In this document: positions 22,301 to 34,857 of the stretch, piece after piece
How the letters are laid out: the number at the start of each line of letters is the position of its first letter
Numbering within the stretch: the stretch's first letter is position 1
Assembly: GCA_025200525.1 (NCBI GenBank)
Contig: CM045761.1
Location: 97,378,182-97,442,181 of the forward strand
Source: Camellia lanceoleosa
Taxonomy: Eukaryota; Streptophyta; Magnoliopsida; Ericales; Theaceae
Length of the DNA: 64,000 nucleotides
Direction of reading: 5' to 3'
Position numbers and translations under genes: made by a program
The notes under the pieces: generated by a model
What the model was told of the DNA's origin: nothing
Seen by the model: only the letters and a program-made list of their open reading frames with translations
Database searches by the model: none

Positions 22301-23240
22301 TGGGGTGGTCCTCATTTTTTATGAACTGTGCCTCAAGGAGCTTATCTACTTTAGAAGTAATATGAGTATTGCATTCCGGGTGAAAGACGCGCTGCTTCTG
22401 GCAAAAGGGTCAGAAATGGGGCTCAATGCTGAGACGATGAGTGATGAAGGAGGGATCAATACTCGGCATGTCGGAGTGGGTCTAGGCAAACACATCATTG
22501 TGCTCAATCAAGAGGGCTGTAAGGTTGGCCTTGGCTTGGGAGGATAGTTGGCTGCCGATCTTGCCAGTTTTTGTTGGGTTAGTACGGTCGATAAGGACCT
22601 CGACAAGCTCTTCCACTGGTTCCCCTTTGACTAGCTCGTCTTCGTCTTTAACGTCAAGTCCTTCAATGATCATAGCCTCCTTCAGCTTGACCTCTTTAAG
22701 TAAAGTGACGTAACATTCTCTGGCCACAGTCTATTCGCCCCTCACAGTGCCGACCCTAAGGTTGGTAGGGAATTTTACGACTAGGTGGAAAGTGGACATG
22801 ACAGCTTGAAAAGCATTTAGGGCAGTGCGGCCGAGGATAATGTTGTAGGCAGAGGGACAGTCGACGACGAGGAAAGTGAGCAACTTTGTGGTCTGCCATG
22901 GGTATTCTCCAATGGTGATGGGAAGATCGATAGAGCCTATAAAGGTACCCGGTCTCCAGTGAAACTAACCAGTGGGGTTTGGAGAGGGGACAAACTTTCT
23001 TCCCCGACCTTGAGCTGACGATAGGCGTTTAAGAAGATGATGTCTGAAGAGCTACCATTGTCAACGAGAACCTGTCTGACTTTGTAATTGGAGAGGAGGG
23101 CAGAGATGACGAGGGGGTTGTCATAGGGGTAACGGATACATGTGCAGTCGGCCTCCGTGAAGGTGATGGGCTCCATCCATTGTTTGGGGTGTTTGAAGAG
23201 GCGATCCAGTGTCGCGACTTCTTTGTCAGAGCCCTACCTA
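19340..23240 (-). pseudogene. Tat element pol: protease, RT, RNase H, second RNase H, integrase
   Basis: Protease at 22937-23176 has VLVDNGSSSDI. RT at 21620-22700 keeps DLNRACPKDSYPLPRID, VMPFGLKNAGATYQ and YVDD (21939-21950). RNase H at 21217-21600 (LFLYIAVSN, RPYFQAHPIVVLT) is offset by a frameshift near 21550. A second, archaeal-type RNase H follows at 20750-21110; LNVDESS and VFSNSQL replace the expected DGSS and TDSQL, so two of its usual key sites are altered. Integrase at 19340-20580 has a zinc-binding-like HHCC region whose last cysteine is a stop (20289), WGIDLVGPLP, VSDNG, and a C-terminal WEGPYVV. Stops at 22251, 22089, 20037 and 19932 each fit one C-to-T change. Not functional. 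Confidence 0.92.
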
Positions 23241-24849
23241 ATTTTTCTGAGTTCTGCCCGTTGGGCTGAACGGGATGGTCCCCCACACGCAAGCCCACCA
23301 GCAATAACTCTAATTTCTCCAACTGGAGCGGGGGGAGGGTTTCCTTGTACTCGGGGTTGTTATGGGGGTCGATCATTGCCATGGTTGGGTTGGGCAGGTT
23401 GTCGAGGAGGAGTGTGGCAGCGGTTATTTCTGGTAGGTTCGGTTCTTGGCCGTTGCTGAGGGCGGGCTGCTGTGAACCGACTGAGGCGCCCCTGGCATAT
23501 CAAGCTCTTAACCTGATCTTTAAGGTTAACACACTCCTCGATATTGTGGTCGTGGTCCTGATGGAAACTGTAGTATTTGGACTAGTCTCGCCAGGTTGGA
23601 AGGAGATTGCGATGGTGGGGGGCCATTTCAGAGGATAATCTCGTTGGATCTGGTTCAAGACTTGTTCCATGGGGGAATTAAGGGGGGTGTATCGCTCGAA
23701 CCGTCCGGGCGATCGAGTAGGTGCCGACCGGTCGGCTTGAGCGGGGCGGTCGGTATACTGTAATGTTTGCTGTGTGTACTAAGTGCTTTTGGTTTCAGGG
23801 TCCTTTCTCTTCTCTCTAGAGGTCGGGTTTTTGGTTGTGGAGTCTTGTCGGATGGCTAGGAAATCTTCGACATTCATGTATTTTTGGACTTTGGAGAGGA
23901 GGGCTGCCATGGAGGTTGGAGGATTTTTAGAGAGAGAGAAAAGGAAATTGGATGATCGAAGACCGGCCATGAAAGCCATGAGGATGACTTTGTCGTTGTT
24001 TTCCGCTACCTGCAAGGCTTCGTTGTTGAAGCGGGTGACAAAATTGCGCAGCGACTCCCCTTCCATCTAACGGATGTTTAGGAGTTGAGTTGCTGGACGC
24101 CGTTGGCGCTGGACACTAATGAAGTGGCTGAGGAATGAGTCACTTAGGTGCTGAAAAGTAGAGACAGAGTCTGGAGGCAACTGATCAAACCACAGTCGGG
24201 CCGATCCCTTAAGTGTGACAGGGAAGGCCTGGCACATGATCTCATCTGGGAATTCATGGAGGATCATAAGGGTCTTGTAAGTCTCCAAGTGGTCAATTGG
24301 GTCTGTTGTACCATCGAAAGAGTCGATTGAGGGCATTTTGAACTTGGGAGGTAGGGGTTTGTCCCTGATGGAGGCAACAAACCGTGAGTTGGCTGTGGTA
24401 GAGGGTTTATTCTGTATGGTCTGCATGACTCCTTGAAGCTGGAGCCTCGTGGCTCGGAGTTCTACATCCCAAAGAGGGACGTTGTCACCACCAGAATGCA
24501 ACGGAGGCTGGACACTATTGGCCTCTCCCTTGAGGGTAGGTGCTTGGAATGATGGGTGTGGGGCTCGGGGTTGCGGGTTCATTTCTGGAGGAGGGGGTCG
24601 CAAGCCGTCCAAGTTGGATGGATAGGACTGTTGAATAGTATGGCTCGGGGCTCGTTCTTAGTTGGGTGGGATATCTGGAGGTGGTGAAGGAGGCATAGGA
24701 AGGTTTCTTTGAAGTAGAGCATTAATTAGGACTTGGTTTTGCTTGGCCAGGCAGTTAATGTTGTTAGTTAGCTCAGTGAAATACTGCGGTGGGTTGTTTG
24801 GGTTAGGGGGGTCGGCTTAGGGATCGGCAACGTTGTATTGAGAAGCCAT
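23241..24849 (-). pseudogene. Tat element gag
   Basis: The start MASQYNVADP at 24849 lies about 100 bases inside the primer site. The capsid-like retrotransposon gag domain spans 23780-24400 (FDGTTDPIDHLETYKTLM, FPVTLKGSARLWFDQLP, LRNFVTRFNNEAL). A nucleocapsid-like stretch near 23500-23580 reads YYSFHQDHDHNIEECVNLK; the usual first cysteine is replaced by tyrosine. Stops at 24817 and 24658 (TAA) and 24067 (TAG) replace glutamine-type codons, and further stops lie before the protease. Gag would form the retrotransposon particle; this copy is dead. Confidence 0.88.
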
Positions 24850-24952
24850 GAATCTAGTTGTGACCATCCACCTTGGTGGGTAGTAGGTAGGGATTATCAG
24901 GAGTGGGTCTCCGGCAACAATGACCACAGTTGCCAGACGGAGCAAAAAGGCT

Positions 24953-24972
24953 TCCCACAGACGGCGCCAACT
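24953..24972 (-). other. Tat element primer-binding region
   Basis: In element sense, GTTGGCGCCGTCTGTGGGAA follows the 5' LTR after six bases (TCATCA). GGCGCCGTCTGTGGGAA is a widely seen leader motif of plant Ty3/gypsy elements of this group. Confidence 0.8.
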
Positions 24973-24977
24973 GATGA

Positions 24978-25538
24978 TGTAGCGAGTTCTAGACGGAACG
25001 GGTCGGATCGATCCACGCTTCCCCAACTGGTGTCTGAGAAGCCAAACCCACAGAGAAACCTGCACAAGAGTTCAACGGGGAATGGGGAGTCCCCCAGCGA
25101 ACCCTCCGACGAGCAAGTTAGAATAGAGAGAGATGGGATGTAGAGATAGATTGAAGATAGAAAAGCTTAACCTTTTTCTTGTCTTCGATGCCTGCTTATA
25201 TCCTCTACTAATCATTTCGTTATCCGTTCCGACCTGTCACCTTGGCCGAAAGTTTATGCTCTAGCTTACCTTGTTCATGGTGAGGCCGTTTTATCTTGAC
25301 GGGGAGGGGTTATCACAATAAACGCTGCAGGAAAACTCATTAATGGCTGATGTGTGGTGCAATAACTTTGCAGGATTTTTGTCTGCTGATGTGGGTGATT
25401 CTCTACTTGCCAAGTATTTAGATGTCATTGGTGTTTGGTGTAACGCTAGGTTTCACGAGTGTTGGGCTTTAGTATTTGAATCATGGATTGGACCTTAGGT
25501 GGTAGGCCATATCCTTTATGGGCTTACCCATGTCAATA
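24978..25538 (-). repeat. Tat element LTR (5' in element sense)
   Basis: 561 bases, TGTAGCGAG...CATGTCAATA on the plus strand, direct repeat of 14785-15345. This copy keeps more CpG-containing positions than its partner (for example AACGGG versus AATGGG, CGATCC versus CAATCC). Confidence 0.93.
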
Positions 25539-26511
25539 TATTTACAACAATATCACTATCACAACATTTTTATGATATTTTTTGCATAATTTTTTTATAT
25601 ATGAATATTATTTTTTATTTTTATTTCCACCATTATATCTAGACTAGATCAATTTAATTTAAATATGTTTAAAAAGTATAAAATTTGTGCAATTTTTTTT
25701 TTTTAAAAAAATCCATTGAATACATCAAAAAAGAAGAAGAAGAAGATAATGTATTAAAATTTTCTAAGCTAATATTTCAATATCAAGCTACTTGAGTGCT
25801 TTTCTTCCTTCCTTCCATGTTGAAGAGGATTCCATGATACTTATTTATTGCCAAAAAAAAAAAAAAACTATTCACCCAAAAAAAACTCAAAAAATAACAA
25901 ATTAACAAAATAAGTTGTGAATACAAAATTAATTCATTGAATAAGTTATGAAATGCAAAATTAAAATGGAAAAACACTTATCAGATAGTGAAAATATCAT
26001 AAAATTAACAAATAATTAAATAAATTACCAACGTAAGAAATAACTTATCAAAAGATTCTTAAGCTATGTTTGGTTTGATTTTTAGATTTTTTTTTTAAAA
26101 AAAAATAAAAATTTAATTTGGTTAAGAAATAAAAAAATAACAAAATTATCATTTTTATATAATTTTATCTTTTGATTGGTTAGAAATAATTTTTACAAAT
26201 TACATATATTTTTTCATATTTATTTTTATTAAATTAGTTTTCAATTTTTCAAAAAAAAAAAAGTTGAAATTTTTTTCTAAACAACAAATCAAACATGGTT
26301 CTAAAAACTTTTTAATTTTTTTTTTCTTTCCATCTAATGTAATTCTTTTGTAAATTTTGTTGATTTATAAAAGGGATTTAAGGTTAAATCAGATTGTTTG
26401 GTGCTTTGGAAAGATACCAGGGGCAATATCGTTCATCAATATATATTTTGGTAATGTCAGCATGCTTCTGTAACCATTCTTAACGATTAGTTCACGACAT
26501 GGATTGCAAAT
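25539..26511. other. AT-rich flank with one MITE
   Basis: No gene. Possible continuation of the region interrupted by the Tat element. Confidence 0.5.
26066..26305. mobile_element. MITE-like foldback, about 240 bp
   Basis: AGCTATGTTTGGTTTGATTTTTAGA at the left is matched in reverse by AACAAATCAAACATGGTTCT at the right, with AT-rich inverted sequence between. Non-coding. Confidence 0.6.
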
Positions 26512-26700
26512 ATAAATATCATGGAGCGGGATGTAATTTTTGAAATCTCAGGGGAGAATTTGTAGTTTAGCTAACTCTCAGAAGGGGTGTAGGTAATTTG
26601 CCCAATGTTTTACCAAACACTCACATGGGTGTTGTGGACTCCACACCCATGTGAGTGTTTAATAAAAAATTTGATAATTTTATTGAAATTTCTAGCATTT
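26512..26700. repeat. Right arm of the 15.7-kb-spaced inverted repeat
   Basis: In reverse complement: AAAATTATCAAATTTTTTA, then an inserted hairpin, then GCAAATTACCTACACCCC and a degenerate tail matching 10921-11035. The hairpin is at 26615-26660. Confidence 0.5.
26615..26660. repeat. Perfect 18-bp hairpin
   Basis: AAACACTCACATGGGTGT (26615-26632) and ACACCCATGTGAGTGTTT (26643-26660) pair perfectly around a 10-base loop. It interrupts the inverted-repeat arm and may be a minimal foldback insertion. Confidence 0.9.
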
Positions 26701-26756
26701 TTGAAAAAAAAAAGAAAAAAGAAAGGTGAATGTACAACATGTTATTATAATATATA

Positions 26757-26787
26757 CTAGCAGCCAAGACACACGCGATGCGTGTGT
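26757..26787 (-). other. Helitron 3' terminus and hairpin
   Basis: On the plus strand: CTAG (26757-26760), 8 bases, then ACACACGC (26769-26776), loop GAT, GCGTGTGT (26780-26787). In element sense this is a perfect 8-bp GC-rich hairpin followed by CTAG and host T, the canonical Helitron end. Confidence 0.9.
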
Positions 26788-26789
26788 AA

Positions 26790-28199
26790 ATTCACAAAAA
26801 AAAAAAAAAAAAATTGTATTATGCGATTCATATTGTTTTCTCTATTAATGTACATATGTATCATGAGCATAATATAGTGTATTGCAATGTAACATTTGTT
26901 TTTAATAAATTTCATAAATAAAATATGTACGACATAATATATATATACAAATCTTAAAAAAAAAAAAACAATATTTACTAATTTTCACAAAAATAAATAA
27001 ATAAATAAAGCTATACATTATGAATTCATAAAACATCTTAAATTGTTGGTGACATGAGATTGAGAATTACAAATCCTACAAACAATATATAAGATACAAG
27101 AAAAATTTAGTATTTTTTTTTATTTTTTATATTTTTTATGTACAAAGATTAAAATAAAATTTTTTGTTATTTTAATAAATAGACGTACTTTAGTTAATAG
27201 GTTACGAGCATAACTTTGTTTGTAATTTGTTGATTGTGTTATGTATGAAGACATAAAATGTAAATATTTTTGAAACTTTTATAAATAAAACTAAAAATTT
27301 TAAACTTACATTTTGACATGGATAAATAACATAGTTCAAATCAAATATTCTCCCAACAATCTATTCAAATTATTTTAATGCATTTTTGGACATAACTCTG
27401 TGACAATATTAAACTACAAATAATAAGATTGAGTTGACAAAAATTGAATTAAGGAAATTTTTGTTTGGATACAAATATATAAGTTGATTACCTTGTAACA
27501 GTTTTGCACGTGTCATTATAAGCTTTCATTTTTTGTATTAGTCGTTGCTTATAAAACTAAAATAAAACATTTCATTTCTTTATAAGCTGATTATTTGACA
27601 AAGTAATTTACAAATTTAGGATATATGAAACAAAGTAGTAAAGTTCATAAGAATACTTTTACAACATATATGCCCATACCTTCTTTACTTTCTATACTTG
27701 CATCATCAACTATTGTCACATGTTAAAATTATGCCTCTAATATGCTCTAAATATGTTACATTTAGACATTATCGTTGCCTCAAAAGCTCTCGCACAATTA
27801 ATTTTCTTAATAAAGTTTTGTCAACTTTAATAAAGATCTTCCATCCAATATTGTATATGAAAAACTATTTGACCTACATTGCATTAAAAGATATATAGTC
27901 AGACCTAAAATGCATGTAAATATTGTTAGATTGAATGTAAATGTACATGGACAAATATGAATAAAAATTGTTATATGAATTATTCAAAGAGAGTTGAAGA
28001 AATGCCTATCTTTAACTTTCCTATCCGCAATCATATTTGCCTCATCTTGAAAATTCTCCCAAAGTTGAAGTAGTTTTTATTTTTTCAAGTAATCCTATAA
28101 TCAACAATTACATATAAAGATATAGTATAAATAAAACCACCAAATTAATTAAAATAAGTGCATGTTTGGTGCATGCTTCATGTATCACTTATTTGGTTA
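26790..28199. other. Helitron 3' non-coding region
   Basis: AT-rich sequence between the helicase C-terminus and the 3' hairpin. No captured gene recognised. Confidence 0.5.
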
Positions 28200-29990
28200 T
28201 AAAACATCTTTGTACATTATATTGCGGGTATACACTCCTTTTTCATTATCAATTAAACCCTTTTTAACCAAGACTTTTGTAATTTGATTTGACACCCCTT
28301 TAGATAAAGTAACATATAATTGTCTATTACTGAATATATGATCCAGAAGATAAATGCCTACAAGTGGATTTGTTTAGCCTTGTGATTTATTTATTGTCAA
28401 AGCAAAACTAAGGCGAATTGGAAACTGTGTGCAAGTCATTTCAAATGGAGTTTTATGTTTTCTGGAGTCTTTAATGGAATATGATGTAGAAAAACTCTTG
28501 TGCCTTTGAAATATCTTGTTAAAATATCTGAACCTATGAAATTATCATTCAAACATTGGCACAGTAGCCTTGTGCCATTGCACAAACCAACAGAAGGGTC
28601 AAGATTCCTCAAAAATATAATTGGAGCACCAATTTTCAAATGCAATACATGTGGGGGCATTACTCCTAGTGCAATGAAATTTAGAAACACTTGTTGATAC
28701 AAATTATTAGTATCATTTTCAACTTCAAATGAGTAATAGACTCTTGATTGTCTCGGACCCTTACCAACCATATACCTTGTGTCAAAAGAATGGTTTTCGA
28801 TATTAGGATAAATTTCTTCTAATAATCGAACGATTGATTCTTTGCCATTCTATGGTATTACCATCGATGTTGGTACTTTAATCATTTCATCTATATTAGT
28901 AGGTTGTACACCATCTCCAACACGTAAAAGAAAATCACCAAATTGTTGATCATTTAAGAAGCACATATTTTGCTTTAAATGAAGAATTTGAATGTAACTC
29001 CATAAAGGCGAGATTTCACAATAGATGCAGCAATAGTGTCACCTTTTGTACCTTTTGAAAATACTTAACGAAAATAACCACCAAACACCATAATCTTTCC
29101 ACCAAAAGGGAATCAACACCAGTAATGTCTATGAATGTTCAGTTCAAAGCTTCAAAAGCATAACGATTTGTCATCATTGCTTCATCCCAAATGATGATTA
29201 CCACACGTTTAATTAGTTCTGCCAAAATCTGATTGTTTGATAATGGAACACAAAGACGAAGACTTTGGATTTAATGGGATTTTAAATCTTGAATGAGCTG
29301 TCCTTTCACTTGGCAAGAGTGTAGCTGTTATTCCTAAAGTTGCTATTGCAATCGATATTGACTTCTTACTAAGGCCAATAAAGCACGATACAAATGTCTT
29401 TTCAGTTACTCCTAGGCCATTCACTCCAAAAAAAAAAAAAAAGCACTTTCATTACTTTTGATAACTCCCATGATTGAATTAAATGTTCCACGTTGATCAC
29501 TATTCAACGTGGCAATGGAATCCAAATCTTCTCAAGGAGTTACAACGGAAAGCTCATCTTGTATGATTTTCAAAACTGTTGAATTATCATCAAAATTCAC
29601 TGCAATTTTAGATCAATCATATTATGATATGTCCTTGTTATGTTGTTGCAGCAGGCAATTTACATCTTGAAGGGTTTTGTTAAGGACATGCGTATTACTC
29701 ATATTGGTTGAAGATGTGTAATCTTGAATACAATAAGGATAGATTTCATCCCACAAGCTTCAGACCTCTGTTGGTACACAATATGTCAAAATTGTAACGA
29801 ACAATCTCCTTAAAGCTGATGCCATGTGCATGGTTACAACTTCTAACAAACATTGTCTTATGCTATCATCGCTCTCCAAAAAACCATGATGTTCAACTGT
29901 TTGTTTGAAAGTTGGGTATGCAATTCCATCAATCATTAACAAATGATCAAATGATTTTGGTCCTCTAATATGATTGAGTAAAATTCTCAA
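28200..29990 (-). pseudogene. Helitron helicase domain (Pif1-like)
   Basis: Reading down the minus strand: HIRGPKSFDHL and GIAYPTFKQ (29760-29990); a degenerate Walker A region NGLGVTEKTF (near 29400; normally GGTGKT); Walker B IIWDEAMM (near 29170); PPHVLHLKIGAPIIFLRNLD and GLCNGTRL (28560-28640); and, after a frame change, SFALTINKSQG and LYVTLSKG in the last 250 bases. Pif1-type helicases unwind the donor strand in rolling-circle transposition. Several frameshifts and stops plus the damaged ATP site make it non-functional. Confidence 0.88.
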
Positions 29991-30870
29991 GTAAATCTCT
30001 CCCCTCTAAATGGTGAAATCGTGTAAATTCTACCAATTACTTCTTAACGGGTCAATCTTTCTTGCCAAATCTTTTCTCTATTGCACCATCTATAGTGTTG
30101 AGGGATCTTCCAATATAAATAATGGTTTGCACTTTTATTATCAATATTTAATTGAAATAATTGGGTAAGCATTGTTCTGGAATAGTACTCATCTCCTAAA
30201 GCATTGGTAATGTCTTGGAATGTAGAAAACCTCACTTGTTGCTTATTTGGTAAGTGTATTTGGAGACGTTCCATGGTAGGAGTCATTTTGGTCATTGGAA
30301 ATTTGAACATTTTCCACAATGCTTTTGGAGCACAAACCTATCTTCCATTTATAAATTGTTATATTTCATCATAATTAAGGCCTTGATGAGCTTCTAATGC
30401 GACATGATGAAGACCCTTATAAACATATTTGTATAAGCACTTGACACTTGTAACACTGTTGCAAATTTCGATATTGATATGCAAACGTATTTTAAGAGCA
30501 ACCATGGGTTGTATAGAATGACTCAACTATTGTTCATCATAACTCTTTCATTACTCTCTAATGAAATTGACTCTCCTTCTCTCATTTGGTAAACATGATA
30601 GCAATCATTTCCAAGTGTAATGATTAAAGAAAATGGCTTTGGAAAACGTCTTTTGCACCAACCATTTATCATATATGGTGATCGTTCATTGTACATTCCA
30701 CATGGGTTATGTATCATGTGTTTTAAAACTACACTGTATAATGCAAGCTCTAATCTCTTGTTTGGAATTTCTGCTCTGACAACGTTATCATAATCATCAG
30801 GAGTATGTAACTTATCATTTTTTTTTATCTAAGATAATAACCATGGGGGCATGTGGTAGGCCTCTGTTTT

Positions 30871-32966
30871 TGTAATGAGTTGAATCAAATTGAATTTATA
30901 CTTTAATCTCAGTTGGGGATTTATTTTAAATTATTAAACTCCATTCATTTTGGACCCAATTGATTGAATCGTGACCGATTAGTAACCATGTAATAGTGTT
31001 GTGGTTTTATTATTATTATTTGACTATCATAAAAGAGTTGTGAATATTTATAGTGTGTACTATTAAACTAAATATATTTTGTGGTGAGAAAATATTATAT
31101 TTACTTTTGTCATTAAAGATGTTAAAATGTATTTTTTAATTTATATATATAGGTGTATATATACATATAGTTAGATATTTATGATTAGATATTTGGTTAG
31201 ATATTTGTTTATACTATATATATATATAAATATAAAAGTGACCAAATAGGATTTTTCTTTCAACCTTTGGGTTCTTGCCGTGAGAAAGAAAAGAAAAAAA
31301 GGGTTCCAATGTTGGTTTTTCATTGGTTTGATCTAGTGTAAGTTATTTTTTATCCCAAGTGCTTTGAATTAAAACATAGAGGGCGAAAAATGTGTCATTT
31401 AGCTCCAAGCAGATTTAATTTATATTGCCGAAAAAATTTGAAAGCTTCTTGGGTTGAAGTAGGGATTTTTCCTATACTTCTTTATGTGCTTTTAATTGAT
31501 TATATGGAGCTTAGAGTTGTATATAATTTAATTAGAATTTTTGAAAAATTTGTGATTTATTTGCTTAAAAGGGAAATTTTGAGAAAAATAAAGAGTTGAT
31601 GCTCAAATTGTAAAAGTGTAAACTTGGAATATGTTTGTAAGGTTATGAAAGAGCTATGTTTTAAATTTGAACAAAAACGGACTTCAATTCGATCGGTTTT
31701 GAAATTTTTACCGGTTTGTGACCAAAGGAGCATTTTTAAAGAAAACAAAGGAATTATGTTTAACTTTTGGGGCTTTTGATCAAAATAGGATGTCATAGTT
31801 GAATAATGCTTGGAGAATGAGTTTGGAAAGAAAATGATGTTTTTTTTGGCATTAATGGTATTATTTTGTTTAATGTATCTGTTGGAATAAACTGACACGG
31901 TTAGAAATGGACCTTGAGAGGCTACCGGACGTGATTGTGATATGAAAACTAGTGCAATTGTTCATATTTAATGAGATGTTCATATTTAATGAGACGTGGA
32001 ATAGATTTTATTTATCGAAATTTTTTAGAATTTAATTGTTTAAATATCTGTTTAGAAATATCTGTTTGGGCTATCGGTGGAGGATAGCCATGATTGTTGT
32101 AGAAATGCATGAGACTTAGGTAAATTGAACTACATTTCCTCATTTGTTGCATTGGACATTGCATTATATTCATTTCATTGGAAATGTATCTATTTTTGAA
32201 AAATGTTTGGAAATGTATGTGTTTGTAAAAAGATGAATACTTGGTGAATCTGGGTAGGGGGTGTAGAACCGTGCGGTTAGGTGTCGAGCCTTCCAGTTTA
32301 CTAGTAAAAATGACAGTGGTAGTGCATTAGGGTCTACTTGCAGACACTCACCTAGAGACTCACAAAGCTTGTATTCATGTAACAGATATGGTTTAAAATG
32401 GAAATGATTTATATCTGTTGTTGCATCTCAGCATTGCATGCTTTATAAAAAGAGAAATAAACTGTTTTATCATGAGCATGGCATGAGCATATTCCTCTTT
32501 AGTCTTGTCATGGTCTATATGTTGTGCAGTATATTTCTACTGGGTTATGACTCATCCTATAAGGAAAACCATTTCAGGTACAGGTGATATGCCTTCGCCA
32601 AGGCACTGACTTGGGAGGACTCAGAGCTGAGACTCCATTTTTGTTTTATGGTTATTTATTAAATGTAAGCCCATGGCTGTATTTGTGTTGAATTGAAACT
32701 CCATTTTGTGTAACCAAGAATGTTCTTGGATAAATTTGTAAGCCTGTAGGGCACTTATTATCTGTTTGGCTTCCATTTCATACTTGTTGCAAAATGCATG
32801 CTTAGGATTGGAATTGGGGTATTGAGATGTGAATATCATGTATTTGACATTTGGGATTAAATGGAAATTGATGTATGGAATAGTTAGCTATATATATATG
32901 TGTTTGTCTATCAGGTGGTTTTGTTGTATAAATAGATATACCCTGCCTAATTTTCGGAGCGTTACA
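30871..32966 (+). mobile_element. Solo LTR, 2.1 kb, inside the Helitron
   Basis: Starts TGTAATGAG and ends GAGCGTTACA, flanked by T runs (TTTT left, TTTTT right) consistent with a short target duplication. It interrupts the Rep reading frame just after YQK. It shares internal blocks with repeats at 38500-40932 and 56821-58782: TATCGGTGGAGGATAGCC with ATTGTTGTAG (32073-32102), and ACTCATCCTATAAG with TTTCAGGTACAGGTGATATG (32548-32590). No coding; no second LTR nearby. Confidence 0.78.
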
Positions 32967-34857
32967 TTTTTGGTACTTAATAACGTGTGCATATATTAAA
33001 ACTTTTCCAAGTACATGTTTTGTCAAAATGTCGGTTTTTATCTCATCAAATTTTAAATGAAATATTCTTGTCAACAAATTAGGGCTATTATGTGGTGATT
33101 GTCTAGGTAACAACTCAACTTTAATTTTAGGCCAAGTTCGATTGCAGGTCATTGTAAGGAAAAAAAATTAGGTTTTTCATACTTTTTGACCAAGGCCATT
33201 GCATCTTGATATCATTAATACATGCCTCATAGGCTACCAATAAATGACGAGGGTAATATTGTTCTACGACCTATATTACCTAAACAATATTTGGATGTAA
33301 CAAAAATGTTATATGAATATAAACAATTATAAACAATTGAAAGTAAGGTAGTTGTATGAAATAATTATAGATTAATAAAAAAGGTTTTTTTTTTTTTTTT
33401 GATATTATGTTTATGTCATCACCTGTAGCATATAAGCATAGAAATCACGACATATTATTTTTCTGCCATCATTACTTCAAGTATTTACATCTTATCCATA
33501 TGAACTGTTGGGTAACAATATAGGATATTGTAATGGATCATAGTATCCAGCAGCATTTGGAATATTTAAAAGGTGACCACTGGTTAATTGAACAATGACA
33601 GCCTTAAATTTTCAGCTTATTCTCCACCTACTAAAACTACACTTCAAGAGCAATCAGAAGGTTATATTGAAGCTTATTACGTGGCTGCTCTTTGACTTGA
33701 AGTCTGCATTCATGTATATTAGGACACTAACCCCATTGGTGAAATGTGTGGACAAATGGATTATAAGTATTTATGATATTATCTATCTTCTCAAGTATAT
33801 CTAAGTGCAAACTTTCATTTTTAGACATTCGATTCTCATTCTCATGATCAGTGTCATAAACATAAACTGCAAATATCTTGGCCTATTGCTAGAATTTGAT
33901 AAGAGACTCCCAATCTTATGATATATGGCTCCTGGTGCACAAAACACGTACACACCTCGAGTTCTTGTTGCTAGGTTTTTTATCAATGTAAACCCTTATT
34001 GCAGTGAATGAGAAAACATGATTGTAGGCCTGAATATTTTGTCTGAAATGGTGACCCTCCACTGTTTAGTCAGAGAAGATGTCAAGCATCTCATGTGGAG
34101 CTATTATTGGTGGCAAAATAATTTTTCCGTTATTACAGCACATGGAAAATGTTTGGTAGTATTCACTTTCATGAAAGTTTCTTGCACAACTGTAATATCT
34201 TCTATAGGTAAATGATCAATTATCTGGAACATCTTCATCACTCAAATCATCATGATTGTGGTCGGTGTGAGGGATATTTTCCATAAAAATACATTTATGA
34301 TGTATTGTTTTGTTATTAACATAATAGTATTTATTTGAAAGTGTTTTGTATTTAGAAGCTCAAAAAAAAATTACATGTCCAATATTAAATGTAATTATAT
34401 TATATATCATATTTGTATGGGCATTTACTTGAATATGTATTGAAGAGGTTGTTAAATCAGTAAAAGTATATGAATTAAAAGATTTTTTTCTTACCTTCCA
34501 TCTAAACTTGGTGAGGACCATCTTGTCTCATAAGTCGAATGAGTAGGTGCACATCGAGGTAAGTCTGTACATATGAGTAGAGTCATTCTACATTCCTGGT
34601 TTAAAACATTAGTTGCAGCTAAATTGCCTTATTTATGAATGGTAGGCGAAAGCATAGGCTATGGCCTACACCATCCTGTTCAATTTCTTCTTAGGATTGC
34701 ATTGAAAAAGTTTAATGTGCATCCTAATAAATAAAATTATATAAATAGTATTAAATGAATGTTAACAGAAAACTTAGTAGTGTAGTTAGGGAAAAAATAA
34801 TATCCTTAAGAAAAATTTCAATACTTACTACTTGTTTGTGCATTTGTCGTATTATGT

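Larger units (their letters stand above)
14785..25538 (-). mobile_element. Full-length Ty3/gypsy retrotransposon, Tat type
   Basis: A 10,754-bp element with two direct 561-bp LTRs. In element orientation (minus strand) the order is 5' LTR (24978-25538), primer site, gag, protease, RT, RNase H, a second RNase H, integrase, a non-coding repeat zone, an antisense ORF on the plus strand, a polypurine tract (complement of 15346-15358) and 3' LTR (14785-15345). Two RNase H domains and an antisense extra ORF before the 3' LTR are known marks of the Tat lineage. Both coding blocks are broken by stops and frameshifts, so it is not autonomous. LTRs differ at roughly 40 of 561 positions by eye count, mostly transitions. 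No clear 5-bp target duplication is seen. Confidence 0.93.
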
